Assembly (NCBI RefSeq): GCF_964340395.1
Contig: NC_135550.1
Location: 7,732,101-7,796,100, forward strand
Origin: Glandiceps talaboti
Taxonomy: Eukaryota > Hemichordata > Enteropneusta > Spengelidae
DNA: 64,000 nt
Reading direction: 5' to 3'
Under the pieces are notes generated by a model that was not told where the DNA came from, did not search any database, and worked only from the letters and a program-made list of their open reading frames with translations. Position 1 is the first letter of the stretch. The number at the start of each line of letters is the position of its first letter. Shown here in pieces: positions 1 through 11,473 of this stretch. A program made the position numbers and the translations under genes.

Positions 1-1490
1 GAACAAACACTCAGATTCCGCAGGCCTTGCCGTCGCCGTACCCCAGGCGCACAGATTGGAAGAATCCATGGCAATCTTCACAGGGCTGTCGATTTTTTTC
101 AAACTTTTTTTTACTACTGCCATCATTGAGCAGATTTGTTTTTTTTACTAATACTTATGCAAGTATGCATATTATTTCAAATTCTTCTTATGCTTTGCCC
201 GATGGTTCCTTTGATCATGTTACATCAGATGAAATGTTTAAGTTTATTGCTTTACTTATTTATTTTGGTTTGACTTAAGAAACCTCGTCTTGATCGCTAT
301 TTCAGCCAACAATCTCTTTACAGTGGATCATGGGCGAGGGCTTTCATTCCAAGCAGAAAGAGGATGAATGCTATGTTTTCTTTCTTGCATGTTGTCCACC
401 CTGGAAGAGAAAATCCTGTCGACAAACTTACCTTATAGATCATATGAAGAATGCATGTCAAGATTTTTTTCAGCCTTACCATCATGTGTCAGTTGATGAG
501 AAGATGGTCAAATCCAGAGGTCGTTTTGGCATGCGCCAATATATAAGAGATAAACCCTGTAAATGGGGGTTTAAATTGTGGGTTTTGGCCGATTCTAAGT
601 GAAGTTATACTTGTGGGTTTGATGTTCATTTGGGAAAATGGGAAGCAGCATCAGGGAATGGGTTGGGGTTTGATGTAGTTACTAGATTTTGTCAGAGGCT
701 CCATAACCAGGGATATCAAGTTTATTTTGATAATTTTTACACTTCCCCAACTCTTTTGAATTTTCTTTATGCCCGTGGTGTTCTTGGATGTGGAACAGTT
801 CTTATAATGAGATGCGGGTTTCCCCGGGATTTTAAAGACAGGGAATGGGAAAGGGCTAGTAATCGGGTGCAGTGCGATATTTCAGGGAGGGGAGAGTTCT
901 GACGCAACAATGGAAAGATAACAAGGCCATATGTGTAATGTCTACAATTCATGAAGAACACAGCCACACATACGTACGACGCCGAAGAAAAGACAAGGAC
1001 AGATTTTGTCGTGTTTTGGTTCGCCAACCAACCAACTGCCATCCAGGACTACAACAACTATATGGGAAGAGTTGATTTATCCGATCAACTTATTTTGAGA
1101 TATAATGTATTGAGAAATTTTAAAAAGTGGTGGAAGACACTCTTCTACCACTTTATTGACTTTGCCGTAGTTAATTCTTACGTCTTATTTCAAGATGTAA
1201 GAAGCAAAGATCCAGATAATCCCATGTTGAAGAGACCTAACCGTTACGGCCAATTGGAGTTCCGGGAGGAGTTGGTTCGACAGCTGTGACCTTGAGACCA
1301 ACACTCCAAATGCTGATGTCAATCAATCGACATCAGACGGAGCGCACTCATTCTCCAACACTGCCAGACCATCGTTTACAATGCTCTGAAGTTCGACGAA
1401 ATTGTGTGGTGTGTTATGGAGCTGGTAGAGGAGAAGTTAAAACTTTTCTGAAGTGCCAGGCGCATGTGACAAATATATGTGCTTAAATCG
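1..1490 (+). pseudogene. piggyBac-type transposase (PGBD4-like), broken
   Basis: Decayed DDE transposase of the piggyBac superfamily (DDE_Tnp_1_7), which in intact form cuts and pastes at TTAA sites. Visible blocks in order are an N-terminal SDEMFKFIALLIYFGL stretch (about 226-275), KKPRLDRYF in another frame (about 281-305), VSVDEKMVKSRGRFGMRQYI with an expected catalytic Asp (about 489-545), KWGFKLWVLADS (about 560-600), YFDNFYTSPTLL with another catalytic Asp (about 722-760), DYNNYMGRVDLSDQ (about 1048-1087), and a C-terminal Cys-rich tail containing CVVCYGAG (about 1410-1485). The reading frame is interrupted by a TGA at 601-603 and by several frameshifts (around 280, 430, 900 and 1290), so no functional protein is expected. 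The left part lies at the window edge. Family call is firm; exact ends are not visible. Confidence 0.85.
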
Positions 1491-1998
1491 AGCGAGAAAT
1501 TGTTTTGATGAATACGTTAGAAACTCTTTTGAAACTTAAAAGAAAAATTGTACTTGTTGTTTAACCGTTCACATGATTTTACTTGTGCTGAACGAGGTAG
1601 TTTGGGACCCGTTTCGAAAAACTTTAGGAAGTAAGATTTTTTTTAGGAATGTAATATATAGTGTTAAGTAATTTCGTTAGAAGTATTGTATAACTTAGAT
1701 TCATCACAATTTGATGACATCAGATTTCCAGAATTTAAGAATCGTTCAATGTTGAGAATTCATTTTACGAAATGTTATGAGACAATGGTCGGAGAGAGGG
1801 TAATGTGACGATTTCACCCGTTAGAATTAAGTTACTCTAGATTATTCAGTTCATTTTTATGTATTTTGTATCCATTGGAAATACGCATACTAGCCGCTAA
1901 CGAGTTGTTTATAGTTTACGGTCACTGTTATGACAAAATGTCTACGTCACTATATTCAACCTTTTTAGCAACATTATTATTTGCATGCATGACATATT

Positions 1999-2030
1999 TG
2001 TTGAAGAGACCTAACCGTTACGGCCAATTG
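1999..2030 (+). repeat. 32-bp duplicate of piggyBac coding sequence
   Basis: These 32 bases are identical to 1225-1256 inside the transposase remnant (the codons around LKRPNRYGQL). The flanks on both sides differ, so a short internal piece of the coding region was copied about 770 bp downstream. Confidence 0.85.
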
Positions 2031-2152
2031 TGATATTGCAACATAATTGTAGATGGATTTTGTATTTAGATTAGGGCGATTTGCCAAGAAAGTAACTGTA
2101 GGTGTTTCCTACGACGTTCGCACTTTAGGATGTGCAACTAGGATCCCAGGGG

Positions 2153-2356
2153 TTATAAATAGCCCAATTTTCTACAGCTCAGTGCAGTGAGCAGTCCCAC
2201 TTTTTCTTGTCGAAGACTGTCTTAGTTTGCGTGCTGAGATTTTGGCTCCTACGTCATAAGAATTCAGTTTGCGTACTGAATTGCACTTGAATCTTAGTTT
2301 GCGTGCTGAGATTTCTATACCTGTTAGTGTTATAGTAGTTCAGCTTGCTTGCTGAA
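2153..2356 (+). promoter_or_regulatory. TATA box, initiator-like site and four hairpin repeats
   Basis: TATAAATA lies at about 2155-2162, followed about 20 bp later by a TCAGTGCAGT initiator-like site. Then come four 18-bp hairpins at 2221-2238, 2263-2280, 2293-2310 and 2339-2356. Two have arms CTTAG/CTGAG and two have arms TTCAG/CTGAA, around a loop of the TTTGCGTG type. This could be the promoter and leader of an LTR or other transposon. No coding region is attached, so function is inferred. Confidence 0.4.
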
Positions 2357-2432
2357 GGGTAGTGTCTCGGTGTGCCGATGTGTTTACTTGCCTCACTTGA
2401 TTTGTAAATTTGGTTGTTTTTTCGACCTCTGG

Positions 2433-2436
<4 letters not shown>

Positions 2437-2524
<88 letters not shown>

Positions 2525-2546
2525 TATATATTTATATATTTATAAT
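2437..2546. repeat. (TA)n microsatellite
   Basis: Nearly pure TA dinucleotides, with TTTATA interruptions towards the right end. Translations through it (alternating Ile-Tyr) are meaningless. Confidence 0.95.
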
Positions 2547-2599
2547 TAAAATTACATTTAATCAAGGAACCTTTGGGGATCTTCTCTTTCCTAATTGAA

Positions 2600-4130
2600 T
2601 TTGTAAATTATGATCACAACCTAAATTTTGGTAGCAATTTTCTTGAATGAAAATCAATAAAATATGGCAATTTTTGTGTTGAACATGTTTTAAATAATTT
2701 TCCCATTTCATCTGTTTTTGACTGAATTTTTATTTTCTTATCTAAATCACTTGTCCCTTTAACCTAATCACCCTCCCTCAACAACCTAGCTTTGATCATG
2801 TTGATATAAACCATACTGAATATCTATTGATTCGCGTGGGCGGAGACTATTATGTAAATAGCCCTGACAGCGCGGGACGGTTTTGACCTGGCATTTCTGT
2901 GTCTCGCCAATTATTCCTTTGAAAAAGAATATTTATTCGAAACGTCGGATTTAACAGCTATATATACGGACTGGTTTATTAGTTCCTTATGCATTTCTTT
3001 GTAAGTTGGTTTCACCTGCTTATCGAGTACAATCAGAATGACGTGGGGAGAGAAGTTCTGATCATCGAACGCACAGGCGATTACGCTAGTGTAGTGGCAA
3101 TGCGAACTACAATTTGATTCGTGTATTTGAGATCGAACCACACTAGATTGTAAGTTTTGTGTTTACCGTTGTACAAGGACGTATGAACTTTGGTACCTCT
3201 ACATTTAGAGTCCGACATCTTATCGTTATCGCACCGGTAGGTAGTCGGTTATTTCATGGACACAAGTAATTATGGTATTTCGATTATCGTGATAGCTTGT
3301 CGTTATTTTGTAATGATAAAATATTTATTTTTTATTGTATTATATTTAATTTTTCATATGGAATAGTTTTTCATTGAAGAACAACCCAGATTTTGCTATA
3401 TTTTAGTACATTAGTGAATGTAACTAATTTTCGAAGCAGGCAGTGCAAGTTGGCTATCCTGATCATGAGCGATCGAGTGGACAAAATTGTGCAGTTTGAA
3501 CGTAAATTTATTTTGATTCCTTTGGAGCAGAATTATGATGCCAAACTTCTTTTGCAATGCCCTGGATTGCAACTCTGCCAGTGCCACAGTATTAAAGATG
3601 AAGAAGTTTCATGGATCATGACGGTATGGGTCGTTTCAGTTTTCAATCGTCTCCATTTCTTACTTACGAATATGAGTAAGGGTTGACGTCTGCGTTTGCA
3701 AAGGAGGGAATCTTCTTGGCTAGCCAACGAGTTTGTTCCAGATATTCTGTTGTGAACTAGGTTCACTATTTTTAACAGGTAGGTCCAACGATTTGCCATA
3801 CGTGACCGACTTGCTTTGATTGATTGATTTGACTGCAAAATGTTGTATGCTGCCATGGCACGCCACCGTCAGTGAGACGTACACTCTTAAATGTATCGTG
3901 TTCATTGAAGACGAAGTTGAAAATAGATCGCCAGTCTCAACTCAAGATGTAAATAAAGATGTGTATACGCCACACCTCAGTATGGCCTATGGTAATGTGA
4001 AATTTGTAAGGTGGAATATGTGGAGAAGATGAGGTGATGGATTCATTTTGTTAAAACTAGTATCACAATTGCCTATCACTTTGTTGTCTAACATGTCCGG
4101 ATTGTTGCTCTAGTATTTGTCAAACTGCTC
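2600..4130. other. No recognisable gene
   Basis: AT-rich sequence with only short ORFs that match no family I know. Around 2915-2960 there is a GAATATTTATTCGAAACGTC string of a kind common near Penelope/Nimb-type repeats, too short to assign. The 97-residue ORF at 3393-3686 (+) has no recognisable motif. Confidence 0.4.
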
Positions 4131-4131
4131 G

Positions 4132-4184
<53 letters not shown>
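4131..4184. repeat. Poly-C followed by (CT)n microsatellite
   Basis: A run of about 10 C followed by about 22 CT dinucleotides. Confidence 0.95.
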
Positions 4185-4188
<4 letters not shown>

Positions 4189-4205
4189 GTGTGTTAGAAA
4201 AAAAT

Positions 4206-4312
4206 GTAACACTACTTTATGATTTCACTTCATTTTGTGTGAAATCATAATATGATATGACTATCCATAACCCAAAGTTTATGAAAATACTTTTATTTCC
4301 TGGAGTGATATG
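4206..4312. repeat. Half-copy of the foldback element seen at 60268-60579
   Basis: The string around 4266-4312 (CCATAACCCAAAGTTTATG, then CTTTTATTTCCTGGAGTG) closely parallels the right arm of the element at 60268-60579 (CCAGAACCCATAGTTTATG, then CTTTACTTCCTGGAATGG). Only one arm is clear here. Confidence 0.45.
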
Positions 4313-4575
4313 TCAAGGGCATTACATGCTTTATCAAGTGGGATCTTCCAACCTGCCAATGGTTTGTTCCACTCAGTGATGCTATTTTCTTTGATTATAG
4401 TATATGATTTCAGATATATTTAATTGTTTCCCTTTGGCAACGTTACATTTCCTCATGAAAGGAGGAAATTTGAAAGTTACTTTTCTCATAGTCAAAAGAC
4501 CTCTGTTGTTAAAACCCCTGTCAGCCATAATTTCATCGCCAGGTTCAGTAACATCCAAAAATCCACTCAGACTGG
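4310..4575 (-). pseudogene. ISL2EU/PIF-like DDE transposase fragment
   Basis: Minus-strand translation from about 4562 reads LDVTEPGDEIMADRGF, then FKFPPFMRK and GKQL. These are the PGD..MADRGF (catalytic Asp) and IPPF..GK.QL blocks of DDE_Tnp_4 transposases of the ISL2EU type. About 4400-4370 reads KIASL, and after a frameshift VEQTIGRL, the block that normally carries the catalytic Glu (HVE.AIGR.K). Stops and a frameshift show it is dead. The N-terminal half, which should lie to the right, is not recognisable. Confidence 0.7.
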
Positions 4576-4649
4576 TAGTGATTAATCTGTCAGAAACGTT
4601 CCTTCACCAAAGACGAGATACAACAGAAAATACAAGTTGTAATGATTGA

Positions 4650-5920
4650 AACAAGAAGTATTGTGATTTTTGTACAAACTGTTTGTCATAACCTGTGCTG
4701 TAGGGGGTCCTTGGATTTTAGATGAACAATTCTGTGCAATAAACTATGGTTCTGAAAATATTCCATGAACAACTATAAGTAAATGTATACTTATGAAACT
4801 CACTCCCCCCCCCCACACATTTCTCTCCAATAAATGTATTAATTGAAAATTTAATAAATTTGATTTTTAAGCCTACTTATTCTACTACTGTCCATTCAGT
4901 TTTTTTCTTCTTCAGATGCATGTTCAAATCTATAAATATATATAAACATTGTTACATTTGTATACACATTTTTGGACACAATATATAACTCTCTCTTTGT
5001 TTCTTATTGGCTAATAAAATGACACTGACTAAACAAGGAATACATTTGTTAAATAAGGTATGACTAATGAATCTTACATACACCAAATTGAAACTCTTTT
5101 TCATCTCCATTGTGCTTTCACTGATACACCAATACAAAGCATAATGGGTCTTAGTGGGCGTGAATATGGATCATGAATCATGACACATTTATGTAATAAA
5201 TTTGTCCATTCAGAATCAGAATATAGTATATTCCCTAGGAGCTTACTTCCTTTTGGCATGTGTCGTTACCATGAGTAATATAGTATGTCATGATGAGTGA
5301 AATGCAGCTACCTATTTTAAATCTGCATCAAATTATACAAATGAGTGACAAATAATACTCAGAAACCTTTACTTGATAGGCCTCTAACACTTTGTTTGTT
5401 GTTTCTGTGTTTCTTTCTGCCAAATACTTTTCATATCTTGTGATGGTTTTTACTTATGGAGTAACCCATTACTCTCCCCAATACACTACATCCCTCCCAT
5501 GAAAATCCATGTTATCAAAGGTATACTCCACAGTCCTTTTCAAGAAATGGACATATCTGAGATCTGCAATTTTGCAAAGTAGTCCATGGTTTAGGGATGT
5601 GTGTGTCACAAACTTCTTCTATTCTATCACCATGATACAGTTTCATTTGGATGTATAGAATTGAATACGGACTTCTACAAGGTCTCCACTTATATTTATT
5701 TGCAGCCATTTCTTTGGACAAATTATGTTTGCAGGTAATACAGAAGAAGAGTAATACTATTTTGGTGCTCATCATATCACTTTCTTCAGAATGGCGGCCA
5801 TATTTGGTCATAATGATTTGGAATTGCTCAAATTCATATTCCTCTAGCTCTTGAGTATGGTCATAGTCAATCCTGGTCTAATGCATCAGCATAATAGTCC
5901 TGGATGTTATTTTTATTTTC
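4650..5920. other. No recognisable gene
   Basis: Low-complexity AT-rich DNA. A 98-residue minus-strand ORF at 5515-5811 has no motif I recognise; it might be a worn part of the neighbouring Harbinger-type elements, but nothing shows that. Confidence 0.3.
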
Positions 5921-5925
5921 ACTTG

Positions 5926-6207
5926 CTATGGCCTCACACCAAGACATGTAAAGTTCCACGAATCTCTTCCTCGGACACTGGTGTTGCTTTTCCTAGGTTT
6001 ATTGGCCTCCTTCAAAGTTGCTAGTGGGTCATCTACTTCTCTGCCCACTTCTCTTTCTAATTGAATGCCAATTGCGTCATTATCATAGCCTTTGGGCACG
6101 ATTATGTCATTGTTGACATCATCCTCATGAAACGCTTCAAGAAGTTCTTCATCATTCATGATGCAGATATTATGCATGGCACAGGCATAATATCTAAAGT
6201 TGTTCAA
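5926..6207 (-). pseudogene. Harbinger transposase C-terminal fragment
   Basis: Minus-strand product NNFRYYACAMHNICIMNDEE matches the C-terminal block of HARBI1-like DDE_Tnp_4 transposases (AC.LHN.CI..ND), followed by an acidic tail. It is separate from the fragment at 6677-7345, which carries its own decayed copy of the same block (VSACSNGHIP). Two Harbinger copies, or a duplication, are therefore present. No catalytic core is attached here. Confidence 0.6.
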
Positions 6208-6301
6208 GATATTTCACCGCTTTATCTGCCACAACGACCCTTCTTTTTTGTGTCACGGAATAGAGATTTCTTCTAACTTCTTGTCTTTTCAGGCGTTTGG
6301 T

Positions 6302-6529
6302 TTATGCAACAAACCATCCTCCAATGTAACGAATCTTTCCTCTTCCGGCGTCAGAGTTGATAAAGCTTGGTGAGGACTCATTTGGTTGTTTGCCCTTTTC
6401 AATTTGTGTTGTCAGGTCTTTTACAATGAGTTCTCTGGCTGTGACCGATACTTTGAATACAGCTTTATACTCCTGTACACTTGGGTTGATTTTTAAACAG
6501 AAGACGGACTTTGGACAAAAATTCTTCAC
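6302..6529 (-). pseudogene. Fragment of an unassigned protein with GRGKIRYIGGW motif
   Basis: A 75-codon open stretch ending with SDAGRGKIRYIGGWFVA. I associate the GRGK.RY.GGW motif with uncharacterised invertebrate proteins that often sit in repeats, but cannot name the family. It lies between two Harbinger fragments on the same strand and has no start or splice context. It may be an insertion or part of another element. Confidence 0.3.
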
Positions 6530-6676
6530 TGTCTAAGAATGTTGCGACTTGAGTATACAGTTCTGTTACATCTTTGTTTTAGGACTTCTTTTTGGTGAGA
6601 TTGACTCAAGTAAATCCTTGTGGTGAGACCATAGTCTTAAGTTAACCTTTTCACAATGTTGGCTGTTTTTTATATC

Positions 6677-7345
6677 TTAAAGCGCTTCAATTAATTGATT
6701 CTGATTTTCTGTTTTACTGTCCTTGTACCGGAGGTCTATTATATTGTTTATATTTATATAGTTAGGTAATGTCAGTTCACTGGGTATGTGGCCATTACTA
6801 CATGCACTAACTGTACCTTTGACAATAAGCTCTACATCGTCAGCAAAGAAATCTCGCAGTTTTCTGAACCTCTCCTTTAGTTGGCCAAATGCCATCTCCA
6901 TTACTTGTCTGGCCCTGCTGAGTTCGATGTGAATTCTTTTGCCCCATAGTTAGGTTACCATAGTTCTTGAAGGGTGTCATGAGGAATGATGTCAAAGGGT
7001 AAGCGCTATCCCCAACAAGATGAGTGTCAGGTGGGAAATTCTCATAATGTGCCCTGTAAAGTGGTGAGTTCCTCCAAACCCGCATATGGCAACTCCCGAG
7101 CCATCCAGCATACACATCTCTAAAACGTCGTGTATTGCAAACCCACTGTAAAAATATCAAATGAATTTTTTTTTCTGCCTTACACACATGAATCCCGTTC
7201 ACACCCCCAACACAGACTGCAAGTGAGAGACGTGACTAAACCCATCAACAGTAAACTGTACATCTGCACCACGTGGCCATACAATGTACCGTGGCACCAA
7301 CATTTCAAGGATGATATATTCAGTATCCGTGACCAGCACAAATGA
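6677..7345 (-). pseudogene. PIF/Harbinger transposase, broken
   Basis: Reads leftward. About 7300-7190 gives VPRYIVWPRGADVQFTVDGF and then a VNGIHV block where family members have the catalytic DGTHI, so the first Asp appears changed to Asn. About 7140-7000 gives RFRDVYAGWLGS, RNSPLYRAHYENFP and HLVGDSAYPLTSFL, with the second catalytic Asp in GDSAYPL. After a frameshift, 6901-6830 gives MEMAFGQLKERFRKLRDFF, with the Glu in the usual E.AFG.LK.RFR block. HARBI1-like transposases use this DDE triad and need a separate Myb-like partner, which is not seen. Stops and frameshifts make it inactive. Confidence 0.8.
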
Positions 7346-8668
7346 ATTATAGATGGGGAGACTCCAAAGCGATCCGAAATCGACCTAAAGGATTCATTAT
7401 TCTTTGAAAAAAGTTAACCTTTTATAAAACAGAGTTACCTTTTGAATACATTCAATTGTCATACAAAGTGGTCAATATTAATTTGAGCTTTGTTCTCTAA
7501 GCGACAAACACCACAAAAATATTGGAAATTAATGAGACAATGTCAAGACTATTCAGTTTGAAAATTGTACTTTTGAATAAATGGATCAAAAAAATAAATG
7601 TTATTCCTGCAGGCGAGTGTGAGATAAAAATTCCCCAACGACTGTGAGATATTCCATCTCTGCCAATTGGTGTGTGGGATTCTTTGTCCTTGAAATAACA
7701 ACACCAAGGACGTCTTTACTTTGTGTGTTTAGTTTTGTCACTCTGCAAAAAACATAGTTCCATTCATTCACATTTACATTCATATAATTCCAAACCATAA
7801 TCGAGATCAACAGTCTTTATTCTTCAAGACCCAAATGTGTATTACATACAGTAACAAATATTAAATCATTCTAAAACTTTGTTCGTTTCTAAGTTTATTA
7901 ATGTATATTTTTTATCAAGTTATGATGGTGACGTGGTAAACATGTTTTCCTCAGAGTTCCATCAAAGCAGCATTCCAACGGGTAGATTTCATGTTTGAAA
8001 ATTCCTATAATATACATACAACAAGAGTAAACAACATTGGATTATAAATACTAAATAGTGAAATTCACTGACCTCTACTACATACCAAGCTAAATTTGTA
8101 AACAGATCGGTTAATTTGTAGCAAAATAAGTGTTACAGAAATGACCTCAGAAATTCTATTGTTACTGAATGTAGACGATGTCTGACTTTCAAATATGTAA
8201 TATCACCAATTTAATGATGACGTACACTGTTTAAAATTAATTACTACTATGTACATGTAATACATAACATATCAAGCTTAATACACTTTTGCAGTCCATT
8301 TTCTTGACTGCTGTCAGAGTCCGAATACATCATCACTCTACGTCGTTGTTTAGTGGCTGGTAGAGTAGTATCACTATTACTTTGGATAATTATTAACAGT
8401 CACATTTAAATGCTCCGCCAGTAACTCGACAATTTTCGAAGATTGCTGATGAACCCACTACTGCTGATGCATCCAGATTTTGATTATGCTTTGCTTCCTG
8501 GACTTGTAGTTTGATGGTCCAGCGACAGCAGCACTACTACAGTAGCTGGAAAGCTCTGAGCGAAATCTACTGGGTGGTTTCCTGTTTCTCAGTTAGAATT
8601 TGTGACATAGCATACTGTTGTTAACAGTTTGTCCGATAGTTTGCAAGTTGTTTACTGACTGGGCGTTT
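7346..8668. other. No recognisable gene
   Basis: AT-rich DNA with scattered short ORFs. A 69-residue minus-strand ORF at 7601-7810 could belong to the upstream part of the Harbinger element, but has no diagnostic residues. Confidence 0.3.
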
Positions 8669-8903
8669 TTATGGACACTTTTTTCGGAGAGTATGCGTTG
8701 GTGGTACCATGTTTAATTTCTGCAACAAGTATTTCCTAACGCTTGTGCAATTGTATTGGTGAGTTTCTTGGCGAGTTCCATGAGGCAGCTCTCTGATGAC
8801 GTATTCTTTATTATATTGCCGATTGCATTTGGTCCCATAGCTTAAGAGAGAACGGTATTCTTTGACAGCTCTCATACCAAAATGCAGCATAGTATTTAAC
8901 CCT
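8669..8903 (-). pseudogene. Crypton-like tyrosine recombinase, distal fragment
   Basis: The minus strand reads GLNTMLHFGMRAVKEYRSL, matching the NT.LHFG.RG..EHR block of the DUF3504/Crypton-type tyrosine recombinase family (also found in KCTD1 and QRICH1/ZMYM relatives). This block holds the first catalytic Arg. The continuation to 8669 is weakly conserved. It continues the fragment at 9949-10330, from which it is separated by the 1027-bp element at 8913-9939. Confidence 0.6.
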
Positions 8904-9948
8904 ATAGCATAGGAGTGTAACTTGTGCGGGTTGCGGGCCACTGTGGGTCACTTTGTTCAGATTGCGGGCTGCTGCGGGTCGCTGCGAGTAACTTTGTTCA
9001 GGTTGCGGGCTGCTGCGGGTCACTGCGGGCCTGGGAATGTAACTGTTATGCGGGTTGCGGGCCGCTGTTGGTTACTGTGGGGAAGTGAGTTTAACTATTG
9101 TGCAGGCTGCGGGTTGCTATTTTTACTCACTTTTCAAAATCAAAGAAACTTGTTGGCTGGCCACTGGGGGTAACTTATTGTGCAGGTCACATGCAACATG
9201 CACTGTATTATTCGATAGAACCTATGTGCTGGGCTAATTGCACACATAATTTTGTGTATTATACCCCACCCCTAAATGTGATGGCTATTTTAAAACAATG
9301 ATTATAGTTAGCATAGCACTGACCTCAGAAAATATCTCAATTCCACTATTACAATGTACTTTAAATGATTACATAACATTAACTATTTACTGTAACAGAG
9401 ATGACAGTGGACCAACTTATCTCTGAAACAACTCTTACTGATAACAGGAAGTGGTCCTGTTGTTTTAAAAAACACCAAGTCAAGATTATGGCTGACTAGT
9501 TACACAATGGCTCCCACACACTACTCTGACCACAGTAAGATGACAACCAGTAATCAGGCAGTAGTTTAATACATCACTGAGGAACAGAAAGGAATAGTGG
9601 AACAGCCACAACCTTCAAAATGAATAATGAATAATAATCAGTACATCCAGTAATTTTATTTCTATTATTGTCACAACAGAGCTCCCTGTACTGTATTATA
9701 TCCATGTCATTACTATAATACTAAAACAAATAATCATCATCATAGTGAGGTTGACCACCATTGACTGAATACTTATGTGCTGATACAGATTATTTACGTG
9801 TATATGTATTCATTTGTCATTATTTTTTGTAATATGTTTTGGATGATTTTATACAAATAATTGTCGGTGGAACAACCCGCAAATTGACCCGCAGATCGAC
9901 CCGCAGTTAGGCCTGTCGACCCGCAAAATAACGATACTGATAGCATAG
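8904..9948. mobile_element. hAT-like non-autonomous transposon with 9-bp target duplication
   Basis: The element spans 8913-9939 and is flanked by the 9-mer ATAGCATAG at 8904-8912 and 9940-9948 (hAT elements make 8-bp duplications; the ninth base may be chance). Its ends are imperfect inverted repeats: GAGTGTAACTTGTGCGGGTT on the left, and on the right read inward CAGTATCGTTATTTTGCGGG. Subterminal GCGGGTT-type repeats are dense at 8927-9190 and occur inverted, as GACCCGCA, at 9870-9930. No transposase is present. It interrupts the Crypton-like coding sequence. Confidence 0.7.
8927..9190. repeat. GC-rich GCGGGTTGCGGGCY minisatellite
   Basis: Degenerate tandem copies of a roughly 35-45-bp unit built from TTGCGGGCTGCTGCGGGT-like strings, in otherwise AT-rich DNA. 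It is the subterminal repeat block of the hAT-like element. Confidence 0.7.
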
Positions 9949-10330
9949 TCATGGTCGACTGAGGGCTGTGACGCCCAAGAATTTTCGTAGTGTACCAGTG
10001 GTTTACATTGTCATCAGTCAAAATTTCTGCTTCATTAGGAAGGTCTTTCTGTTTAGGTTTCAGTTCTCCCGGACTGTAAAAAACTCTGGACTGCAGGTTA
10101 ACGAAGCACCATATTTCTGCCAGCGAAGGTGTCTTTCGAGACTGCCGAAAATATGATAGCTCATATTCAGACCCATCTTTCTTGCGTACAACACATAGCA
10201 ACCATCCAACAAGCGTGTCCAGCTCGATCGGTGGTATTTCGAGTCGCAGATTTCCCTGCCTTCGCCTTTCCTCTAGATCTGCTAAATATTGACGGAATAG
10301 GGTGACATGCATGGGGCCATGTTTTATGTG
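9949..10330 (-). pseudogene. Crypton-like tyrosine recombinase, proximal fragment
   Basis: Part of a 243-codon open frame (9794-10525). From about 10310 it reads LFRQYLADLEERR, IPPIELDTLVGWLLCVVRKK, DGSEYEL, and later LKPKQKDL, EAEILTDDNVNHWYTTKILG and SPQS. This is the order of the SAM-like N-terminal part of DUF3504/Crypton-type recombinases (IPP.ELD..L..F...RKKDGSEYEP; LK.KQKDL; LTDEEV..LY....LG..SP). The frame then runs into the hAT-like insertion. The original gene would have continued into 8669-8903. The 83-residue Ser/Gln-rich minus-strand ORF at 10565-10816 might be an upstream part, without evidence. Confidence 0.7.
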
Positions 10331-11290
10331 CTTGTTTTGTATATTGTATTTTTTATAAATTCTACCATTTCGTATGAGGTTTTGAGGAAAACAAATCATA
10401 CTTTGCAGCAATTGGCCAAACCCCCCCCCCCCCAAGAAATGACGGGTTATTTGTAACAATATTTGAATAAATACAACACTATGATGCCATAACAGCTTAT
10501 TTGCACATTCATAAAACATTTTCAAAGTCCATTGTCATTTAATTGTTGTTGATTTGAGTTAATTTCAATTTTCAATATCTTCTTGGGAAGCTTGGGGAGA
10601 ATGACGATCATGTTTTTGTGAATTTGAAAATTCGACGTACACGGGTGCTTGAAAAGTACAGTTCACAAACATGCTAGTGAGGCTTTGTCGTGAACTTGTG
10701 TGACTTGTAACTGATGACTGGACTTGTTGATGGTGAACAGCCGATGAAAGATTAGCTGGAGAGAGCTGAGTGTCAGAGGAGTTGATACGACCACCATTTG
10801 CACGGTTGACGTTCAAGACGTCGATCTTGGACTATGAGCTTGTCTTGTTATGCTCGTTCCGGGGCCGCGATGCCCCATAAAGGAGTACATTTATATCAGT
10901 AATAATGTACAGCGATGACGTCACAAAATTCACTGGAATTGGTAATGCTATAATATAATTCCCAATAACCCCTGGCATTTCTATGAACAATCGATATGTT
11001 CCTAAGGATCTAAAATCTCCGATGACAATAAAAACACCAGAGTCCTGCCTAAATGTGTTGCCAATAATGGCAATACACTATTGATCATCATCGGCGCGGC
11101 ATAAACATACTGGTAAACATTAACCCTTTCACTTTGTTGTTGTTGTGTTATCGTCTGCTGGATTGTAGTTCCGGTTCTACATTACATGGTATTCTATTCG
11201 TCAATCCTTAGGTATGCGTGCTGACTATGTAACTTGATAAACCAATCAGCAATAGGTTTACAAAACAATTTAACTCGCGCATTGATACAA
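10331..11290. other. No recognisable gene; poly-C run
   Basis: Contains a run of about 14 C near 10421-10434 and otherwise unremarkable AT-rich sequence. Confidence 0.4.
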
Positions 11291-11291
11291 G

Positions 11292-11316
11292 GTGTGAGAT
11301 CGATTTGATCTCACAC
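11292..11316. repeat. Short perfect hairpin
   Basis: GTGTGAGATC and its reverse complement flank a 5-base spacer, giving a 10-bp stem. Confidence 0.8.
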
Positions 11317-11473
11317 TGGCTGTTCCACACTCACAGCTTGCAGGAACGTGAGAACAGAGTGTCCTACCCCTTCTTTTTTTTCTTTTTTTCGCAAATCGAG
11401 TAAATGTTGAACACGCGCGCGATGAATTTTCAATGTGTTCCAATATTCAAATACGAGTTCGAGTCCGCGCGAT

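Noticed and set aside
2915-2960. A further hammerhead or Penelope terminus
   Set aside because: TTCGAAACGTC is suggestive, but no CUGANGA core is present upstream.
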